12,416 nucleotides of DNA, taken from positions 1 to 12,416 of the forward strand of contig OMQI01000151.1 of NCBI GenBank assembly GCA_900313185.1. Direction: 5' to 3'. This stretch comes from an uncultured Rhodospirillaceae bacterium (GTDB taxonomy: Bacteria > Pseudomonadota > Alphaproteobacteria > RF32 > CAG-239). Below, piece by piece: positions 6,604 through 12,416 of the stretch. The notes beneath the pieces were generated by a model that worked only from the letters and a program-made list of their open reading frames with translations, ran no database searches and was not told the origin of the DNA. Within the stretch, counting starts at the first letter, position 1. Each line of letters opens with the position of its first letter. The translations under genes were made by a program, and so were the position numbers.

Positions 6604-9227
6604 AACTTAGCTAGAACTTCCTTTATTTTCTTATTCAAATCATCTAAACCATACGGCTTGCTGATAAAGTAAAAATCTTGTGAGCCAGCCAATTCCTTGC
6701 GTGCTATTTCTTCGGAATACCCTGAAGCTAAAATAATTACGGTCTGCGGACTTTTTTCTTTCATTATATTTGCCAATTCCGCCCCGCTCATTCCCGGCAT
6801 CATCATATCGGTAATCATCATATCAAACTTTTCTCCGCTCTCGATATGTTCCAGAGCATTTTCTGCCGATATACAATCAACCACTTCATATCCTTTTTGC
6901 CTTAAACCTCGAGCGCCGACTATTCTCACTGCATCTTCGTCATCAACAAACAAAATCCTTACTTCACCCGGATTTCGTAACACGCTTCTCTGAGTATCAA
7001 ACTCCGTAACATTCAAACCGAGAACCACCTTTTCACCGGAAGTTAAATTTTTTCGGTCAACTATGGTTGTCATCGCAACTTTACCTGTTTTATCCAAAAT
7101 AACTTTTTCTTTAGGCTTATCGGCCGTTTCGATATCCTCAGTTTTTTCGTGCGAAGGTAAATAAATCTCAAAAGTAGTTCCTTTACCGACTTCGCTCAAT
7201 ACCTTTATAAAGCCCTCCATCTGGCGCACAATTGCGTACACCATTGATAGCCCCAATCCGGTACCGGAATTCAATACGTTCTTTTTGGTGGAGAAAAACG
7301 GCTCAAATATACGTTCCATATTTTCTTTCGGAATACCGCATCCGGTATCTTTTACGCTCAATACGGCAAAATCTCCCGGCTGAATTATATCTCCTCCGAA
7401 TTGGTACGGCTCATCCAAATGTTCTACTCTGGCAGCCAATGTCAAAATACCCTCACCGTTCATTGCATCTTTAGCATTAATAGCCAAATTCAGCAACACT
7501 TGAGAGAGTTGAACCGTATCAACTCTGATATATCCCAAATCTGAACCATAATTAACTTGTAATTCAATTTTTTCACCCAAAATTCGTGAAACCAAATGCT
7601 CATTATCGGCAAACGCTTCCGTAACATCAATAAGTTTCGGATTAAGCGGCTGTTTACGTGAAACGGTCAACAATTGTCTTGCTATTTCAATTGCCCGTGT
7701 AACATTGTTTTTAAGTTCAATCAAATCAGCAAAAGAAGGATCACCTATACCATGCCTGCGAAGTAACATATCGCAAAGTCCGACAATGGCCGTCAACAAA
7801 TTATTAAAGTCGTGCGCAACACCACCTGCCATCTGACCGAAGGCTTGCATTTTTTGTGCTTGAGCCACTTGCATTTCCAAACTGCGACGATTGGAGGTAT
7901 CTTGTATATAAAATAATAAATACTCACTCTCACCACCCTCAGTTTTCAGATGATTTTCCAGTTTACTGAGTGATATTCTGACACTTTTTTCGGAAGTTTC
8001 ATTTTTAAACGCCGTATCAAAGCCGAACAACCTCTTATTTTTATCACCAAGTGCTCCGATAATTTTTTTGACATCGTCTCGGCTAAGGTACGCACTGAAT
8101 TTCTGTCCGCTTAAATCATTATTCTGTCTTCCCAATAATTCGGTAGCATAACTGTTAATTTCCAATATCTGCAACTTTTTATCGGTCAGCACTATTCCCA
8201 TCGGCACCGTATTAAACAAATGTTCCAGCTTATCGGTATATAAATTGAGCTTTTGTCTCAAAATATCATCATTTGGAATATCCCAAACCACAACGCCACG
8301 AGTTTTAAGCTCTTCATTATCTCGGATATTAGCTTGCTTTACAAATGCTTCGGTTTCTCCCTCTTTGGTTTTAAACACAATATTATCGCTGTATTCCCCG
8401 TTTGCGGTATGCAACATTTCGGCTTTATAAGCAATAAAATCATCTATCGTTCTTCCGATAGCATCATTTTTATCGGTATCCAACTTTTCAGCCAGAGCAT
8501 TATTAATATATTCTATTCTACCGCCGGCATCACAACTGTATAATCCGACCGGAAGATAATCCAAGAAATGATGCAAAGATGACATTTCCGACTGAAATAC
8601 TTCATCCATATTTTTATAGGCAGTAATATTTTCTACCAACCAAAACAAATAGGCTTCTTTACGGATTTTATTCAACGAATACTCACGTTCAAAAATATCA
8701 GTCTTACTCAAATAAATCGGTTTTACACTTATTTTCAGCCATTCTTTGGCAACATATACACTGTTTTGCTGCGGCTTAACCGAAATAATTACTGAAGTAG
8801 CTTGTAATTTATTAACGGCAGATGATAACTTTTGAAAATCCATTTTATTGGCTTGAGTATCCAGCATATTATGCTCTAAAAAAGCCAATATCGGCTCATT
8901 TTGAAAATACTCAACCGCCGCTTTATTTATTAAGATTGCTTCGCCTTTTGAATTGTCAATTCGGCAATACTTACTGCGGTCATTTATTATCTCGGAAGCA
9001 AGTGTTCCGAAACCTATGGCATTTTCACTTACTTTCAAAATTCTGATAGTAACGAGAATGCATACAATATTCCACACCACCATCGATATGATGATATAAA
9101 GAGAATATTGAGGATACAAAAATAATGCGAAAACACTTAAGGACATAAACATAATCGCATAGGCCAAGAACACCAAGTTTCTCTCCAACTGACGATCTGG
9201 ACGACGATTGTTTATATCCTTAAGCAT
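6600..9227 (-). CDS. cckA: Cell-cycle hybrid histidine kinase CckA
   Basis: CckA is the bifunctional kinase/phosphatase that feeds phosphate through ChpT to CtrA and CpdR in alphaproteobacteria. The 875 residues show two membrane segments (about 18-38 and 42-63), PAS-like regions (about 85-200, 215-317 and 330-443), the dimerisation helix with H472 in GQMAGGVAHDFNNLLTA, and the family-typical GDPSFADL (494-501). The ATPase domain has the N box NLAINAKDAM (580-589), G1 DTGCGIP (627-633), F box FEPFF (641-645) and G2 GTGLGLS (655-661). A linker leads to a receiver domain (757-875) with acidic D762/D763, phospho-acceptor D807 in MITDMMMP and K857. It is longer than Caulobacter CckA (691 residues), mainly in the N-terminal sensor part. 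Y664, R668, F673 and I674 align with residues that bind c-di-GMP in Caulobacter CckA. It starts 14 bases after pgm and overlaps hdaA by 4. Confidence 0.95.
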   Translation of the reverse strand: MLKDINNRRPDRQLERNLVFLAYAIMFMSLSVFALFLYPQYSLYIIISMVVWNIVCILVTIRILKVSENAIGFGTLASEIINDRSKYCRIDNSKGEAILINKAAVEYFQNEPILAFLEHNMLDTQANKMDFQKLSSAVNKLQATSVIISVKPQQNSVYVAKEWLKISVKPIYLSKTDIFEREYSLNKIRKEAYLFWLVENITAYKNMDEVFQSEMSSLHHFLDYLPVGLYSCDAGGRIEYINNALAEKLDTDKNDAIGRTIDDFIAYKAEMLHTANGEYSDNIVFKTKEGETEAFVKQANIRDNEELKTRGVVVWDIPNDDILRQKLNLYTDKLEHLFNTVPMGIVLTDKKLQILEINSYATELLGRQNNDLSGQKFSAYLSRDDVKKIIGALGDKNKRLFGFDTAFKNETSEKSVRISLSKLENHLKTEGGESEYLLFYIQDTSNRRSLEMQVAQAQKMQAFGQMAGGVAHDFNNLLTAIVGLCDMLLRRHGIGDPSFADLIELKNNVTRAIEIARQLLTVSRKQPLNPKLIDVTEAFADNEHLVSRILGEKIELQVNYGSDLGYIRVDTVQLSQVLLNLAINAKDAMNGEGILTLAARVEHLDEPYQFGGDIIQPGDFAVLSVKDTGCGIPKENMERIFEPFFSTKKNVLNSGTGLGLSMVYAIVRQMEGFIKVLSEVGKGTTFEIYLPSHEKTEDIETADKPKEKVILDKTGKVAMTTIVDRKNLTSGEKVVLGLNVTEFDTQRSVLRNPGEVRILFVDDEDAVRIVGARGLRQKGYEVVDCISAENALEHIESGEKFDMMITDMMMPGMSGAELANIMKEKSPQTVIILASGYSEEIARKELAGSQDFYFISKPYGLDDLNKKIKEVLAKL

Positions 9228-9241
9228 TTCCGTACCTTATT

Positions 9242-10861
9242 TTAAGTTAACAAATCAGCTTTGGTTTTACCGGTGCGCTCGGTAATCTCACCGATTTGAC
9301 GGGAAACATCTGCCAAAGGTTCAAGATATTTTTCAACATCTTCATCAAAACTTTTGGTTTCATAACGCTCCAAATATACACGCAGTGTTGCTCCGCTTGA
9401 ACCGGTACCAGATAATCTGTAAACAATTCTCGAGCCGTCCTCAAAATATACTATAAGTCCGTTCTTGGTAGAGCTTCCATCTACCGGATCATTGTAAATA
9501 AACGGCTTTGCCTCACTTACTTTGAATGCGCCGAAAGTTTTACCTTCCAATGTCGGCAACTTAAGTTCCAAATCATTCATCAATTTATTGGCAACTTCGG
9601 CATCGGCAATTTCATAGTCGTTACGCATATAATAACTGCGACCGTACTTTTTCCAATGTTCACGTGTTATCTCTTCCACCGATTTTCCGGTAGATGCTAT
9701 GATATTGAGCCAGAACAGAATAGCCCAAATTCCGTCTTTTTCTCTGATATGGCTAGAACCGGTACCGAAACTTTCTTCACCGCAAAAAGTAATCCGTTTG
9801 CTGTCCATTAAATTACAAAAATATTTCCAACCTGTCGGAACTTCATAGTATCCGATATTCAGCGCTTTAGCAACTCTACCAACGGCACGGGAAGTAGCTG
9901 CCGATTTAGCAACGCCGTAAATACCGTCTTTATACGCCGGAATAAGTTTATAGTTATCGGTAAGTATTGCCAAACTGTCACTCGGCGTTACAAAAAACTT
10001 TTTACCCAAAATCATATTGCGATCACCGTCGCCGTCATTGGCTGCTCCCATATTCGGAGCTTTATCCGACCACATCAAATTTACCAAATCCTTGGCATAA
10101 ATCAAATTCGGATCCGGATGCAAACCGCCAAAATCTTCCATCGGCACATAATTGACCACCGAACCTTTAGGTGCCCCTAAAATATCTTCAAAAATCTTTT
10201 GAGCATAAGGGCCTGTTACCGCATTCATCGCATCAAAGCAAAAAGTAAAACCACTCTTAAACAACTTTTTAATGGCGTCAAAATCAAAAATATTTTCCAT
10301 CATATCAATGTAATCTTGAAGAGAATCAATCACTTCAATTTCCATATCTCCGAGTTTTTGTGTGCCTATTTTACTCAAATCCACATCACCGGCATCAAGA
10401 ATTTTATATTCTTTGATGTTTAAAGTATTGGCATAGATTTTATCGCTGAGTGATGTCGGACATTGTCCTCCGGTAGAAACCGCATATTTAATACCGAAAT
10501 CTCCGTTAGGACCGCCAGGATTATGTGAAGCAGTCAACACAAAACCTCCGTCAGCCTTATTTTTCAGCAACACTCTGGAAGAAGTCGGAGTTGAAATAAA
10601 ACCGTTTTGTCCGACAATTATTTTCTTCATACCGTTGGCTGCAGCCATCTTTAATATTTTCTGGATTGCTATTTTATTATAATAACGACCGTCACCGCCT
10701 AAAATAAACGTTTGTCCTTTCACTCCGCCGATGGCATCAAAAATACTCTGCACAAAATTTTCCACGTAATTTTCTTGTGACGCCACCTTAGATTTGCGGC
10801 GCAAACCTGCCGTTCCCATTTTTTGATCGGTATATGGTTTGGTTTTAACTGTCTTAATCAT
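9242..10861 (-). CDS. pgm: Phosphoglucomutase (alpha-D-glucose phosphate-specific)
   Basis: Pgm interconverts glucose 1-phosphate and glucose 6-phosphate, supplying UDP-glucose and other envelope or storage sugars. With the start at 10861 the protein has 539 residues, close to the family's 545-560. Motifs in order: GTAGLRRKS (16-24), the phosphoserine loop TASHNPGG (110-117, S112), the metal loop DGDGDRN (276-282), the sugar-specificity loop GEESFG (361-366) and the phosphate-binding loop RLSGTGSSGATLR (482-494). The form with TASHNPGG, and the length, fit the PGM1-like group found in eukaryotes and many Proteobacteria rather than PgcA or ManB. The frame opens further up to 10978, but that would overlap the preceding gene and lacks a ribosome site, whereas GAAAGGGG (10869-10876) serves the chosen ATG. 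It is followed by cckA after 14 bases. Confidence 0.96.
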   Translation of the reverse strand: MIKTVKTKPYTDQKMGTAGLRRKSKVASQENYVENFVQSIFDAIGGVKGQTFILGGDGRYYNKIAIQKILKMAAANGMKKIIVGQNGFISTPTSSRVLLKNKADGGFVLTASHNPGGPNGDFGIKYAVSTGGQCPTSLSDKIYANTLNIKEYKILDAGDVDLSKIGTQKLGDMEIEVIDSLQDYIDMMENIFDFDAIKKLFKSGFTFCFDAMNAVTGPYAQKIFEDILGAPKGSVVNYVPMEDFGGLHPDPNLIYAKDLVNLMWSDKAPNMGAANDGDGDRNMILGKKFFVTPSDSLAILTDNYKLIPAYKDGIYGVAKSAATSRAVGRVAKALNIGYYEVPTGWKYFCNLMDSKRITFCGEESFGTGSSHIREKDGIWAILFWLNIIASTGKSVEEITREHWKKYGRSYYMRNDYEIADAEVANKLMNDLELKLPTLEGKTFGAFKVSEAKPFIYNDPVDGSSTKNGLIVYFEDGSRIVYRLSGTGSSGATLRVYLERYETKSFDEDVEKYLEPLADVSRQIGEITERTGKTKADLLT

Positions 10862-10955
10862 ATGCATACCCCTTTCTGAAAATATAATTATTATGTATAT
10901 ATATGTAACATTAAAAAGATTGCGAGGTAAAGAGTTTTTATTTTGTTTGCCACAT
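10862..10955 (-). promoter_or_regulatory. 94-base gap upstream of pgm, possible promoter and ribosome site
   Basis: This gap separates the MipZ-like gene from pgm. The half nearer pgm is very AT-rich (ATATATACATAATAATTATA when read leftward) and contains a TTACAT followed after 16 bases by TATATT, a possible weak promoter. The ribosome site GAAAGGGG at 10869-10876 lies 7 bases before ATG 10861 and also has an ATG at 10867 too close to use. No terminator hairpin is visible, so transcription from the upstream genes may continue into pgm and cckA. Confidence 0.35.
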
Positions 10956-11636
10956 TTATTTGTGTTTCCACAAATCATCGGTTAAATTTAATATTTCACG
11001 TCTGGCATAAACATCATCCATCGACATTTTAAATACTTTTCTGTATTTAGCCATATCTGCTGCACAATAACCGTTTTCCACGTATTTATAGGCATTGCGA
11101 TAATATAAAGGTTCGGCCACTCTGAAACCAAGTTGTTTACCCATATTCGGCAATTCTTCTCTGATAATTTTGTTCTCATTACTGAATTTATTTTGCACAA
11201 CAATCCAATTGAATTGCTTAATTCCTCTGGCCGCTGCATTCTTCTTCGTCTGCCAAACAAGATTAATATACGGATGACTAAATGACCAATCAAAGTCTTT
11301 CTTTTCGCACCCTAATGAAATCAATGTATGAGCCTTAAAAAACACTTCGGAATATTTATCATTTTCCGAGCTCGGAATAACCGCTAATATGATTGTTTTT
11401 TCATCATAATCATCATTTAAAGAATTTATCATTTGCGGCATCGGCATATCAATTTTGCATTGCGAACACATCAGCAATCTTTGACTTATGAATCTGTCAA
11501 CCGTCGAATTTTCCGGAGCATACAGCTTTATTTTATATCCGTCAGACCATAATGCCGCCGCCAAATTAATTCCTATGGTCGTTTTGCCGACATCTTTTTC
11601 GGAACTGCTGATTACGATAACCGGAGTTTCTGCCAT
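10956..11636 (-). CDS. Divergent MipZ-like ParA-family ATPase
   Basis: MipZ forms a gradient from the pole-bound ParB complex and inhibits FtsZ, placing the division site in alphaproteobacteria. This 226-residue protein (MipZ is about 270) starts MAETPVIVI, like Caulobacter MipZ, and keeps family landmarks: a P-loop, KIDMPMPQ (61-68), VWQTKKNAAARGIKQFNWIVVQNKFS (127-152) and GKQLGFRVAEPLYYRNAYKYVENG (166-189), matching MipZ 'DW.VLRNRL' and 'GFR...RVIYRELF..G'. The P-loop is SEKDVGKTT (12-20): the signature lysine position (13) is Glu and the following Gly is Lys. Switch I shows A40 and E42 where MipZ has D40 and D42, and the switch II DTPG is replaced by AVIPS (85-89). ATP binding by GKTT may persist, but the ATPase cycle should differ. 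A CSQC pair sits at 57-60. The start overlaps the preceding stop by one base (TAATG). It could be a paralogue beside a normal MipZ elsewhere. Confidence 0.7.
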   Translation of the reverse strand: MAETPVIVISSSEKDVGKTTIGINLAAALWSDGYKIKLYAPENSTVDRFISQRLLMCSQCKIDMPMPQMINSLNDDYDEKTIILAVIPSSENDKYSEVFFKAHTLISLGCEKKDFDWSFSHPYINLVWQTKKNAAARGIKQFNWIVVQNKFSNENKIIREELPNMGKQLGFRVAEPLYYRNAYKYVENGYCAADMAKYRKVFKMSMDDVYARREILNLTDDLWKHK

Positions 11637-12416
11637 TATTTTTGCGCCAAATTCATTGAACTGTTATCTGCCACAACCAGACAATTTTTCTTTTGTCTTT
11701 TCATATTTGAACAAATTTGATTTGCCGTGTTTTTAGCCATCCCTACCACTTTGGAACGGTACATTGTTCCCGAACCTGTTTGTACTTTTTCAACCTTGAT
11801 ATTATATACGGCATATTTTTTAGCTAAACTGTTTTTAATGCTCAAAGCATAATTTTTGGCACGTTTATAATCAGAAAAAGCACCAACCTGTAAAGCATAT
11901 TTACCGCCGGCAACATTAACCTTTTCCAATTTTGCCGTATTTGTCACTTCTCTTACATTATTAACTCTTGCATTGTTAACTTTCGTATTAATTTTATCAT
12001 TAGCGGCATACTTCACTGCAGTTGTTCTACCATCAATAACTCTGGTCAATTCCACAACATCGACTTCATTTGATTTTTTAAGGTGAAGCAGTCCTTTATC
12101 CATCATCACAGCCGCTTTTTTATCACGTTCATTCAAATATTTATGTCCCATCGTAACAGCAATAACTCTTTTTCCATCACGTTTTGCCGAAGTGATGATA
12201 TTGTATCCGGAAGCTGCTGTATAACCGGTTTTCATGCCGTCAGCACCGGAAAATGTATCCAATAAATGATTATGACCGGTAATAGTCTGACCTTTATATT
12301 TGAAACTTTTCATCGAAAACCATTTATAGTATTGCGGAAAATGATGATACACCGCCATCGCCAACTTAGACATATCACGAGCCGTTGTTTTTTGTTGAGA
12401 GTTAGGAAGCCCGGAA
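11636..12416 (-). CDS. D-alanyl-D-alanine carboxypeptidase (S11/PBP5 family) with C-terminal SPOR domain, partial
   Basis: The enzyme removes the terminal D-Ala from peptidoglycan pentapeptides in the periplasm. Only the last 259 or so residues are in the window; the frame is open to the right edge, and ATG 12373 is internal, because the preceding codons encode the family segment SGLPNSQQKTTARD. The fragment contains GADGMKTGYTAASGYNI, with the catalytic KTG triad at about 62-64 of the fragment; SxxK and SxN lie upstream, outside the window. After the catalytic domain there is an Asn-rich linker and then a SPOR domain (about 170-250, opening KYALQVGAFSDYKRAKNYA), which binds glycan strands lacking stem peptides at division sites. 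The usual PBP5 beta-rich C-terminal domain and membrane-anchoring helix are not seen. Its stop overlaps the MipZ-like start by one base. Confidence 0.93.
   Translation of the reverse strand, partial: SGLPNSQQKTTARDMSKLAMAVYHHFPQYYKWFSMKSFKYKGQTITGHNHLLDTFSGADGMKTGYTAASGYNIITSAKRDGKRVIAVTMGHKYLNERDKKAAVMMDKGLLHLKKSNEVDVVELTRVIDGRTTAVKYAANDKINTKVNNARVNNVREVTNTAKLEKVNVAGGKYALQVGAFSDYKRAKNYALSIKNSLAKKYAVYNIKVEKVQTGSGTMYRSKVVGMAKNTANQICSNMKRQKKNCLVVADNSSMNLAQK

Noticed and set aside
10862..10978. N-terminal extension of phosphoglucomutase from ATG 10978
   Set aside because: It would overlap the preceding gene by 23 bases, has no ribosome site, encodes non-family residues, and a good site exists for ATG 10861.

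Overview
The window is AT-rich bacterial DNA whose gene families point to an alphaproteobacterium. It carries the CckA hybrid kinase of the CtrA pathway, an HdaA-type DnaA regulator, a MipZ-like division ATPase and a NusB of the alphaproteobacterial type. A group B [FeFe]-hydrogenase and the low GC suggest an anaerobic or fermentative, probably host-associated member such as the uncultured gut Alphaproteobacteria. That placement is inference from gene content; no marker RNA is present.

Layout. The left 690 bases are read rightward: the end of a flavodoxin-like gene (1-150) with a strong terminator (191-215), then a small unknown gene (306-686) with its own terminator (691-728). Everything from 736 to the right edge is read leftward, in two tight gene trains. 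The upstream train, entering from the right edge, is a D,D-carboxypeptidase with a SPOR domain, a degenerate MipZ-like ATPase, phosphoglucomutase pgm, cckA, hdaA and a DUF1189-like membrane protein. After a 104-base gap comes the second train: group B [FeFe]-hydrogenase, murF, nrdR, nusB and def. Most junctions overlap by 1 or 4 bases or are 1-21 bases apart. Only the gaps before pgm (94 nt) and before the hydrogenase (104 nt) leave room for promoters.

How the genes fit together. The upstream train is rich in cell-cycle and envelope functions: septal peptidoglycan trimming (carboxypeptidase-SPOR), division-site placement (MipZ-like), sugar-phosphate supply for the envelope (Pgm), the master cell-cycle phosphorelay (CckA) and regulatory inactivation of DnaA (HdaA). 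The downstream train joins H2 metabolism with peptidoglycan precursor synthesis (MurF), control of ribonucleotide reductase (NrdR), rRNA antitermination (NusB) and N-terminal protein processing (Def). The main points of interest are the cckA-hdaA translational coupling, the MipZ-like protein with an altered signature lysine and switch residues, the hydrogenase as first gene of a housekeeping operon, a MurF with a shortened central domain, and an nrdR-nusB junction lacking the riboflavin genes that usually separate them. No mobile element, CRISPR array, tRNA or rRNA was seen.
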